Part shown: positions 14,846 through 22,141 of the stretch, piece by piece
Numbering within the stretch: the stretch's first letter is position 1
Layout of the letters: the number at the start of each line of letters is the position of its first letter
DNA from: Chloroflexota bacterium
Lineage (GTDB): Bacteria > Chloroflexota > Anaerolineae > B4-G1
DNA length: 25,118 bases
Direction of reading: 5' to 3'
NCBI GenBank assembly: GCA_011046405.1
Contig: DSAR01000479.1
Coordinates: forward strand, 1 to 25,118
Position numbers and translations under genes: made by a program
Notes under the pieces: model-generated
Databases searched by the model: none
The model's input: the letters and a program-made list of their open reading frames with translations, nothing else
What the model was told of the DNA's origin: nothing

Positions 14846-16558
14846 TCAGGCGGATATGTTCTCGACCTGGATCTGATACATTTCCCTTAACTCCTCCAGG
14901 GTTTTTAGCACGTGCTCTTCATATTGCCCGGGTATCACGAGGGTCAAGTCGTTGCTATTCGCTTCGACGGGGCATTTGGTGTCCAATAGCGCCTGCCTGA
15001 ACGCCGCCCAGAATACTTTCGTGGGGCAATGGTACGTGATGCGCGTGGAGCGCATTAACTTTACCCGCTCCTTCTGCTCGGGTTTTGGCTTGGCGCGCGG
15101 TGCTTCTTGGACGAAGACGGTGCGGGCCGGAGGGGGAACAATCGCCAACGAAGAAGCTGGATGTGCGACCCACAAAGGCACCAACGCCGCTTGCTCCAGG
15201 TGCTCGAACAGCACGTCGGGCGAGTGGACGACGCGGATGGTGGGCGATACGCACACCTCGGTCAACTCGTCGATCAGTTCGTCGGACGCCAACAGGTCTT
15301 CGCTTCCCTCCAGGAGCGCGAACCCGTCGTAGAGGATGAACTTATCCGCGTAAGCCCCCCACTCCTGCAACTCGCGGGCGACGTTGCCCGGCAACTGGTG
15401 CTCGGTCAGACGGTCCAGCAGCGCGACGACGTCGAGGCTTTCGTCCTGGGCCGTCGCGGTGGTGACCTTCTCCCGATCCAGCTTCAGGATGGTGAGGACG
15501 TCCTCGGAGACCAGGTCGGTCAGCGGGTTCAGCCGGTCGAGCACGCCAACCGGGTAAAGTGTCGATTCCACGTAAACCTCGAAGTTGGGTTGGACGGTCA
15601 CCTTGGGCTTCGGGATCTCGCCCGCCACCGTCTGTGCCAGGCGGCTGGTGATCCGGAAAGCCTTGAGATGATTGATTGGCGGGTAGACGCCTTTATATGG
15701 TTCATCGGCGTAGGCCACGTCCACGTAACCGAGGGTGAGCAGCGCGTCCTCCAGGAAACGTTCCACGTACCGCCCCTCCACCCGTTCGAATCCATCCGGG
15801 GCGTCATCTGGGATCACATCGTTGCTTCTCCAGCGATCCTTACCCTCCTTGAAATTGGCGTAACGGGTTCTCTTGTCTTCCCGCCAACCCAGTTTGTACG
15901 GCGGCGGGTCCTTGGGGATCAGGAAGTAGGGATGGTGTTGCTTCAGGTACTGCACCAGGGAAGCCGCGCTGTACCAGACGCCGACCTCGCATTGGCCCAG
16001 GATATCCAGCAAGAAGCGACGCGCCTCGGGGAAATCGAGCATCGGAAGCACCTTGGTCGCGCATCCGTGACTATTGAAAGCGCCGAGCCGTCCAAAATAC
16101 CCGGTTTGGAAAAACTCACTCCGACAAGCCTCTTCGTTTTCCAAGAATAGATTGAGCAAACACCGTTCTTGCTCGATCATGGGGGCATCGAGAAATGCCT
16201 CGTACGCCTTGGCATTGAAGATCACGTAGTTGTCAATAAAGGATGGAGAACTGCTCGAATATCCCTGGTAGGCGCCCTTGATGTCGTAACTGACGAAATC
16301 CAGGTTGAACGCCAGCCAGTCTACGTAATTCACCCATTGCGAAGCGCCATTTGCTTCCACCTCCTCCGCCGCGTAGGGATCGGAGACCCGTTTCGCCAGG
16401 CGACGGCAGTCGGCCTTGCTCAGGTTGTTATCTCGCACCAAGCGCTTGACCTCTCGCTCGCGCACGTAGCGCACGAACACGTGGATATCGCGGCGCAGGT
16501 CGTAGGGCACGCTGTACACGTCCAGATTGGATACGTCGATGGGTTTCAGTTCAAGCAT
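14846..16558 (-). CDS. XPB-helicase-associated protein (Helicase_C_3 / XPB-Ssl2 N-terminal-like domain)
   Basis: 570 residues. Residues about 315-440 match what I know of the domain shared by bacterial XPB accessory proteins: VTVQPNFEVYVESTLYPVG, then a helical region, then HQLPGNVARELQEWG. The XPB gene in this window carries the same module near its own N-terminus (YRITPLSLWNAASSGLS and YPLPENV). ITSRLAQTVAGEI just before it resembles the segment that precedes this domain in mycobacterial partners. The rest (1-300) is unrecognised and looks helical. Residues about 470-495 are a Pro/Lys-rich linker, and the last 70 residues may be a small separate domain. The ATG overlaps the upstream stop by 8 bp (ATGCTTGA), which implies translational coupling. 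It probably modulates helicase loading in nucleotide-excision-type repair. Confidence 0.65.
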   Translation of the reverse strand: MLELKPIDVSNLDVYSVPYDLRRDIHVFVRYVREREVKRLVRDNNLSKADCRRLAKRVSDPYAAEEVEANGASQWVNYVDWLAFNLDFVSYDIKGAYQGYSSSSPSFIDNYVIFNAKAYEAFLDAPMIEQERCLLNLFLENEEACRSEFFQTGYFGRLGAFNSHGCATKVLPMLDFPEARRFLLDILGQCEVGVWYSAASLVQYLKQHHPYFLIPKDPPPYKLGWREDKRTRYANFKEGKDRWRSNDVIPDDAPDGFERVEGRYVERFLEDALLTLGYVDVAYADEPYKGVYPPINHLKAFRITSRLAQTVAGEIPKPKVTVQPNFEVYVESTLYPVGVLDRLNPLTDLVSEDVLTILKLDREKVTTATAQDESLDVVALLDRLTEHQLPGNVARELQEWGAYADKFILYDGFALLEGSEDLLASDELIDELTEVCVSPTIRVVHSPDVLFEHLEQAALVPLWVAHPASSLAIVPPPARTVFVQEAPRAKPKPEQKERVKLMRSTRITYHCPTKVFWAAFRQALLDTKCPVEANSNDLTLVIPGQYEEHVLKTLEELREMYQIQVENISA

Positions 16559-17981
16559 CGTTCGTCACCTCCTTGATCACGTGACCGGCGCCAGCGACCA
16601 CTTTCCTGACCGCCTTCAACATATCTCGAGGACAGACGATGTAATCATTGGGCAGAAAGCGAACTTTCAACGGGTCCTGGAACGTCTCCTCCATCTGTAC
16701 CCTGAGGCCCAAATCATTGACCTGGGCGATGAGCAAATGCTGGTGGACGATTTGTTTGCCCCACCGCGCCTCGGCCATCTCCAGGGTGCGGCGGAAGGTC
16801 GGCGCGTGCTCCTGCAGCCACGCTGTGAGCGCTTGGCCCTGCAGAGACTTCAACGAGCGGCCGATTTTGACCAGACTGGGTGAAGCTGTCAGGTATGGGC
16901 CATCGACGTCCGCCACGCGCAGGTCAGCGCTGCACTTCAAGAGGTCCAGCGCCGGGTAGGGAATCGTCTCCAGGTTCACCAACAGGTCTTGCTCGTCGAA
17001 AGCACAGAGGTAATCCTGAGGCGTGACGTCGGTGTCACGTCCTATCGTGGCCGGTCGATAGTACGTGACGTCGTCGACCGTTTGCCTGACCAGGCAACCC
17101 CAGCGCCAACCGCTCTCGCAGATGTCCTCTGCCTTGATGCTGGTATTGCAGAAGACACGCAGTGGCTGGGACAACTGGCCCGGACGGAGCCACTCATCCT
17201 CGGCCAGTCGAGAAAAGACGTAGGTGACCGTTTGGATGGGAGGTACAACGTAGCCCTGGTCACTGCGCCAGATGATGGTCACTTCGTGCTCGTCCATGTT
17301 CTGGTAGGAGAAAGGCATGGCGCTCGACCAGCACACACGCTGCCATTCGAGCAAGCGCTCGGTCTTGAATGGGTGGGCGCCCATGTACAGATCACCGTTC
17401 ACTAATTGCAGTTCGTAGTCCTTCCTGATGTCTCCCTTGATGGGCGGCTCGCCGGGGATGACCGTTTTCAACTTCCGCCGCAGGAGATCCGCGTGACGTT
17501 CGCCCGCCCCCGCCAGCTTCGTCGGCGACTGGATCAGCGGCGGCAGAAAGCGCGCGAACTGCCGGGGAAAGCGGTAGCGGCGGCGCTCGTTTTTGGTGTT
17601 GGCGTCGTACAGGCTGTGATCCTCGGCGAACAGGAGCACCCCCTTGCGAATCAAGGTCCGGCGCACTTTCTCGAAGACCGGTTTGTAACGCTCGGTGTAG
17701 GTGGCATAGCGGGAACCCTGCGCGCTTTTGTAGATACGAATGAAAGCCGTGATAGGCACTTCTTTGTCGATGTACGCGAGCCAATGCAAGAACACGACCT
17801 CCGGGTGCGTCAACGTGTTGAGCGCCGCCTCCACCCCGATGTCGGAGAGGTAGAAGTTCTCCAGGAGCGCGCGGGAGGCGGTCTCCTGCTCGCTGAAGCC
17901 CCGATTTTCCCGGATGGCGTTGACGTCGGCGTTGCTCAACTCATCGTGGCACATTTGATGTAACATTTGTATGGTGTCCAT
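16551..17981 (-). CDS. Putative XPB-helicase-associated protein, upstream member of a coupled pair
   Basis: 476 residues with AGGAG about 5 bp before the ATG. I do not recognise a named domain with certainty. The first 160 residues are predicted helical and resemble the winged-helix-rich start of bacterial XPB-associated proteins: HPEVVFLHWLAYIDKEVPIT, then a segment of basic helices. An RRRYRFPRQFARFLPPLI stretch follows. No catalytic motif, signal peptide or membrane segment is evident. The assignment rests mainly on context: it is the first gene of a pair translationally coupled by an 8-bp overlap to a protein with an XPB-type accessory domain, and the pair is divergent from the XPB gene with only 151 bp between starts. 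Confidence 0.5.
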   Translation of the reverse strand: MDTIQMLHQMCHDELSNADVNAIRENRGFSEQETASRALLENFYLSDIGVEAALNTLTHPEVVFLHWLAYIDKEVPITAFIRIYKSAQGSRYATYTERYKPVFEKVRRTLIRKGVLLFAEDHSLYDANTKNERRRYRFPRQFARFLPPLIQSPTKLAGAGERHADLLRRKLKTVIPGEPPIKGDIRKDYELQLVNGDLYMGAHPFKTERLLEWQRVCWSSAMPFSYQNMDEHEVTIIWRSDQGYVVPPIQTVTYVFSRLAEDEWLRPGQLSQPLRVFCNTSIKAEDICESGWRWGCLVRQTVDDVTYYRPATIGRDTDVTPQDYLCAFDEQDLLVNLETIPYPALDLLKCSADLRVADVDGPYLTASPSLVKIGRSLKSLQGQALTAWLQEHAPTFRRTLEMAEARWGKQIVHQHLLIAQVNDLGLRVQMEETFQDPLKVRFLPNDYIVCPRDMLKAVRKVVAGAGHVIKEVTNDA

Positions 17982-18094
17982 ATCGTCTCCTAACCTGGCA
18001 GAGCCAGAGCCAATAAAGGATGCTGACAGCAGAAGCGAAGCGGCTCTTGCTTGCCGTGCAAGGATTCTATGGGTGAGGCCCTATGAACAGCCAC

Positions 18095-18123
18095 TTGCCA
18101 TTGACGCCGTTTCGCGTTAAGAT
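18095..18123 (+). promoter_or_regulatory. Candidate promoter for the XPB gene, possibly giving a leaderless transcript
   Basis: TTGCCA (18095-18100), 17-bp spacer, TAAGAT (18118-18123). The predicted start point, 6-9 bp downstream, falls at about 18130-18133, where the ATG lies at 18133. No Shine-Dalgarno-like sequence precedes the ATG. Both facts fit a leaderless mRNA. Confidence 0.45.
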
Positions 18124-18132
18124 GTACCCACT

Positions 18133-19857
18133 ATGACATACGATTCAAAAAATCCGATTATCGTCCAGGGGGACAAGAGCGTGCTCCTGGAAGTCAATAA
18201 CGAATACTACCGGGATGCCCGGGACGTGCTGGCCCGTTTCGCCGAGTTGGAGAAAAGCCCCGAGTACGTTCACACCTACCGCATCACGCCCCTGTCGCTC
18301 TGGAACGCCGCATCCTCGGGCCTGAGTGCCGCGACCATCCTCGAAGACTTGCAAAAATACAGCAAATATCCCCTGCCCGAAAACGTGCGGGTGGATATTG
18401 AGGATTATATCTCGCGCTACGGTCGCGTCAAGTTGACCCGGCGCGACGGCGACCTGTTGCTCGTCTCCGACGACGTCGCGCTGATCGTGGAACTGCTGCA
18501 CCACAAGGAACTCGAGCCCTACATCGAGCAGCGCATCGACGACACCACCCTACACGTCGACGCGGCCCGGCGTGGACACATCAAGCAGGCGCTGGTCAAA
18601 ATCGGTTACCCGGCCGAGGACCTGGCCGGGTACGTGGATGGCGAGGCGCTGGCGTTCCAACTGCGGGACGAGACGAGCGCCGGTCAATCCTTCTCGCTGC
18701 GCGATTACCAGCGCGAGGCGGCCGAGATTTTCTACGCTGGCGGCGCGGCCCACGGCGGTTCCGGCGTCGTCGTGCTCCCGTGTGGATCGGGCAAGACGAT
18801 GGTCAGTATAGCGGCTATGGCGATGATGCAGTGCAACACCCTGATTCTGACGCCCAACACCGTCGCGGTGCGCCAGTGGATCAGCGAGCTGTTGGATAAG
18901 AGCACGTTGACCGAGGAGCAGATTGGCGAGTACTCGGGCCATCGCAAGGAGATCCGGCCGGTGACCATCTCCACCTACCAGACGATGACCTATCGCAAAC
19001 GGGGGACGAAAGGGCGCGATCTCCCCATCGTCGAGGAGTTTCCCCACTTCCACCTGTTTGACGAACGGGACTGGGGATTGATCATCTATGACGAGGTGCA
19101 CTTGCTGCCAGCGCCGGTCTTTCGTATCACGGCCGAGCTCCAGGCGCGTCGTCGACTGGGGCTGACAGCCACCCTGGTGCGCGAGGACGGGCGGGAGGAG
19201 GACGTCTTCTCTCTCATCGGGCCCAAGAAGTATGACGTGCCCTGGAAGGATCTGGAGCGGCAGGGATGGATCGCCAGCGTCGAGGTGACCGAGATTCGCG
19301 TTGCGATGCCGCGCAATTTACGGATGGATTACGCCGTCGCCGACAAGCGCCAGAAGTACCGCATCGCAGCCGAAAATCCGCACAAATTCGACGTGGTCGA
19401 CGCCTTGCTGGACAAGCATCCCGACGATAAGACCCTCATCATCGGCATGTACCTGGATCAACTCGAGGAGGCGCAGAAGCGCTACGGCTACCCGATCATC
19501 ACCGGCCAGACCGACGTGCAGGAGCGCCAGAGATTGTTCGAGCAGTTCAAAGCCGGAGACGTACAGCGTTTGATCATCTCCAAGGTGGGCAACTTCGCCA
19601 TTGATCTCCCGGACGCCAGTGTGATGATCCAAATCAGCGGGACCTTCGGCAGCCGCCAGGAGGAAGCCCAACGCTTGGGCCGGATCCTGCGTCCCAAGCG
19701 TAATGGTGATCTGGCCCATTTCTACACCCTGGTCAGCAAAGATACGCGAGATCAGGCCTTCAGCGCCAATCGCCAACTTTTCCTCACCGAGCAAGGCTAC
19801 AGCTATACCATTCTCTACGACGACGAAGTGGAGGATTTAGAAGCGGCGCGGGGATAG
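18133..19857 (+). CDS. Bacterial XPB-type DNA repair helicase (SF2)
   Basis: 574 residues, about the usual length for bacterial XPB. Residues about 40-110 form the accessory domain (YRITPLSLWNAASSGLS, YPLPENVRVDIEDY). A linker (GYPAEDLAGYVDGEALAFQL) and LRDYQREAA lead into the motor. Walker A is PCGSGKT with K221; motif II is DEVH with D320; motif III is GLTATLVRED near 345-352, containing the RED signature diagnostic of XPB. LIGPKKYDVPWKDLERQGWI is strongly conserved in this group. Motif VI is EEAQRLGRILRPKR (R517). It unwinds or remodels DNA 3'-to-5' using ATP and is thought to act in excision repair. It is divergent from two partner genes and converges with a signalling gene 55 bp downstream. 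Confidence 0.93.
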   Translation: MTYDSKNPIIVQGDKSVLLEVNNEYYRDARDVLARFAELEKSPEYVHTYRITPLSLWNAASSGLSAATILEDLQKYSKYPLPENVRVDIEDYISRYGRVKLTRRDGDLLLVSDDVALIVELLHHKELEPYIEQRIDDTTLHVDAARRGHIKQALVKIGYPAEDLAGYVDGEALAFQLRDETSAGQSFSLRDYQREAAEIFYAGGAAHGGSGVVVLPCGSGKTMVSIAAMAMMQCNTLILTPNTVAVRQWISELLDKSTLTEEQIGEYSGHRKEIRPVTISTYQTMTYRKRGTKGRDLPIVEEFPHFHLFDERDWGLIIYDEVHLLPAPVFRITAELQARRRLGLTATLVREDGREEDVFSLIGPKKYDVPWKDLERQGWIASVEVTEIRVAMPRNLRMDYAVADKRQKYRIAAENPHKFDVVDALLDKHPDDKTLIIGMYLDQLEEAQKRYGYPIITGQTDVQERQRLFEQFKAGDVQRLIISKVGNFAIDLPDASVMIQISGTFGSRQEEAQRLGRILRPKRNGDLAHFYTLVSKDTRDQAFSANRQLFLTEQGYSYTILYDDEVEDLEAARG

Positions 19858-19912
19858 CGCAATCGAGAGCCGAGAGGGGAAGATCGACCAACACGACCTT
19901 CTCGTCCTCCAG

Positions 19913-21025
19913 TCATTCGGCCGGCAGCGTGAAATAGAACGTGCTTCCTTCCCCCACATCTCCTTCCACCCCTACCTGTTTGCCCAGCTTCTCCACGATG
20001 CGCCGGACGATGGATAGCCCCAGGCCGTGTCCCTTGGCGCTCACCTGGGAGAGGCGCGTAAACGGGATGAACAAGTGTTCCTGCTCCTCGGCTGAAAGCC
20101 CCGCGCCGTTGTCGCGCACCCAGAAGCGCACGGACCCATCCGCCTGTTCCATCGCTCCCAGTTCCACCCGGGGCGGTTGCCCCCCGTACTTGATGGCATT
20201 GCTGATGTAGTTGACCCACACCTCCTCGATCCACGGACCATAACCGATGGCTGAGGGCCAGGTATCGGGCAATATGATCTGGGCCTGGTGCTCCTCGATC
20301 ATATCGCTCAAGCGACGCTGGGTCTTACTTATGATGCTCCCCATATCCAGCGCCGTCATCTTGACTTCCTCCATCTTGCGCACACCGGCCAATAGGAGCA
20401 ACTCGTCGATGATGTTGGACATATCCCGTCCTCGTTGCGCGATCATTCCAAGGTGATGGCGGATCTGTTCCTCGGGCAACGATCCATAGGCCTGCTCCAA
20501 CAACTGGGCGTAACCGATGATCGAGGTCAACGGGGTTTTGAGATCGTGGGCCACGGTGTGGGCGAAGGCGTCCAGCTCGGCGATTAACTTGTCCCGCTCG
20601 ACGATCTCGCGCTGGAGGTCCCTCTGCAACGCGCGCAGGCCCAGGTGGGCTTGCACGCGGGCCCGGACTTCGGGGACTTCGAATGGCTTTGGGATGTAGT
20701 CCACACCCCCGGCGGCAAAGGCCTTGACCTTATCCTCTGTCGCGTCCAGGGCGCTGATAAAGATGACGGGAATATCTCGCGTGGCCTCGTCCGCCTTCAA
20801 TTGCTGGCAGACCTCGTAACCGTCCATTCCCGGCATCATGATGTCGAGCAGGATCAAGTCCGGCGGATCATTCGCCGCCGAGGCGAGCGCCTGAACCCCA
20901 TCGCTCGCCATCTGAACGTCGTAACCCTGGCGCGTCAACATGTGAGAGAGCAAATTCTGGTTCACCTGATTGTCGTCCACGACCAGGACCGTCCCACCGT
21001 GCGAAACAGTTTGATGACGATTCAT
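19913..21025 (-). CDS. Receiver-histidine kinase (REC-HisKA-HATPase)
   Basis: 370 residues from ATG 21025; AGGAG is 8 bp from this codon but only 2 bp from an ATG at 21031, so 21025 is preferred. The receiver domain (about 12-128) has VVDDN acids, phospho-acceptor D61 (LLDIMMPGMDG) and PKPF. A short coiled coil leads to HisKA with H160 in FAHTVAHDLKTPL. The ATPase domain has the N box (YISNAIKYGG), G1 (DNGAGL) and G2 (GHGLGLSIV). It ends STFYFTLPAE, the normal kinase terminus. There is no membrane segment, so it is a cytoplasmic kinase whose own receiver accepts phosphate from another kinase. It begins 15 bp after the cyclase gene, in the same operon. Confidence 0.92.
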   Translation of the reverse strand: MNRHQTVSHGGTVLVVDDNQVNQNLLSHMLTRQGYDVQMASDGVQALASAANDPPDLILLDIMMPGMDGYEVCQQLKADEATRDIPVIFISALDATEDKVKAFAAGGVDYIPKPFEVPEVRARVQAHLGLRALQRDLQREIVERDKLIAELDAFAHTVAHDLKTPLTSIIGYAQLLEQAYGSLPEEQIRHHLGMIAQRGRDMSNIIDELLLLAGVRKMEEVKMTALDMGSIISKTQRRLSDMIEEHQAQIILPDTWPSAIGYGPWIEEVWVNYISNAIKYGGQPPRVELGAMEQADGSVRFWVRDNGAGLSAEEQEHLFIPFTRLSQVSAKGHGLGLSIVRRIVEKLGKQVGVEGDVGEGSTFYFTLPAE

Positions 21026-21040
21026 CGGCATCGCTCCTGT

Positions 21041-22138
21041 TCATGATTCATTGTTTTCATTTTCATTGTCTTTTCCCACCAGGAAATAGGTCGTCATTTC
21101 TCCTTTACCCTTCACGTGAATCCCGCCGCGTCGCTCAAACACGTACCGCTCCCGCAATCTCTCGTAAGCCACTGTCGTGACCTGGATCCGATTCCCCACC
21201 CCGTGCGAGGCCATACGGCTGGCGGTGTTCACGGTATCTCCCCACAGGTCGTAGCTGAATTTCCGCTGCCCGATCACGCCAGCGACGACCGGCCCGGTGT
21301 GAAAGCCGATCCGAATCTGAATCGGCCGCACGTCGTCTACCTTGAACTGCTCGATGGCTTTCTGCATGTCGAGCGCCATGTCGGCTACCGCCTCGACGTG
21401 GTCCGGTCGAGGGCTGGGTAGGCCGCCGACCACCATGTAGGCGTCGCCAATGGTCTTGATTTTCTCCAGGCCGTGCCGCTCGGCCAATTCGTCGAAAGTG
21501 GAGAATAGACCATTGAGCAGGAACACCAATCCCGTCGGCGAAAGTTGGGCCGAGAGGGGCGTGAAATCCACGATGTCGGCGAACATCACGGTAACATGGG
21601 CGAAACTGTCGGCGATGATGCTTTGTCCTTGTTTCAGACGTTCGGCAATCGGTTCGGGCAGGATATTGAGCAGCAGACGCTCCGACTTTTCCCGCTCGAT
21701 CTGCAACTGCTTGAGATACGCCTGCTCCTGGTCGCGCAACCACTTTTTCTCCAGGCTGGCCCCGATTCGCGCCCGCAGCAGGACCGGGTCGAAGGGCTTG
21801 GGCAGGTAATCCTCGGCTCCCATCTTGACACACTTGACGATGCTGTCCATGTCGTCGACAGCCGAAATCACGATGACGGGAATATCGCGTAGCGCCTCAT
21901 CCGCCTTGACGTGGCCCAATACCTGGTAACCGTCCATCTCTGGCATGACGATATCGAGCAACATCAGGTCGAAGGATTGCTCGCGCAGCATATCCAGGGC
22001 CTGTTGGCCATCCTCAGCCAGCGCGACGGTGTGTCCCTGTAATTCCAACCCCCGGGCCAGCTTGAGGCGATTCAGCCGGTTATCGTCCACCACCAAAATG
22101 CGGCCTGGTGACCTCACGCCTTCCTGCTCTGCCGCCAT
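21041..22138 (-). CDS. Receiver-class III adenylate cyclase
   Basis: 365 residues. The receiver domain (about 12-125) has VVDDN and phospho-acceptor D62 (LLDIVMPEMDG). A helical signalling linker (about 128-170) ending SERLLLNILPEPIAERL is the cyclase-transducer-type coiled coil. In the cyclase domain (about 180-355) the metal-binding residues are D188 (FADIVDF) and D232 (GDAYM); the adenine-selecting pair is K228 and D297 (YDLWGD); the transition-state residues are N304 and R308 (VNTASRM). All residues needed for making cAMP are present, and the K/D pair favours ATP over GTP. Phosphorylation of the receiver should control cyclisation. It starts 3 bp after the 7TM kinase gene, the likely phosphodonor, and is followed by the receiver-kinase. 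The C-terminus is an Asn/Glu-rich tail. Confidence 0.93.
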   Translation of the reverse strand: MAAEQEGVRSPGRILVVDDNRLNRLKLARGLELQGHTVALAEDGQQALDMLREQSFDLMLLDIVMPEMDGYQVLGHVKADEALRDIPVIVISAVDDMDSIVKCVKMGAEDYLPKPFDPVLLRARIGASLEKKWLRDQEQAYLKQLQIEREKSERLLLNILPEPIAERLKQGQSIIADSFAHVTVMFADIVDFTPLSAQLSPTGLVFLLNGLFSTFDELAERHGLEKIKTIGDAYMVVGGLPSPRPDHVEAVADMALDMQKAIEQFKVDDVRPIQIRIGFHTGPVVAGVIGQRKFSYDLWGDTVNTASRMASHGVGNRIQVTTVAYERLRERYVFERRGGIHVKGKGEMTTYFLVGKDNENENNES

Positions 22139-22141
22139 ATT

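Noticed and set aside
15107..16150. Plus-strand frame of 347 codons opposite the XPB partner gene
   Set aside because: Antisense shadow without a domain; the minus-strand gene has an overlapping coupled start and a family-type domain.
16551..16558. The two XPB partner genes being one frameshifted gene
   Set aside because: The junction is a clean ATG/TGA overlap typical of coupled genes, and the summed length (about 1046 codons) is well above the roughly 750 residues I recall for single-gene partners. A frameshift is not excluded without homologue lengths.
19858..19912. Bidirectional terminator between the convergent XPB and kinase genes
   Set aside because: Only a weak, interrupted GA-rich/TC-rich pairing is visible in the 55-bp spacer and there is no T-tract on either side.
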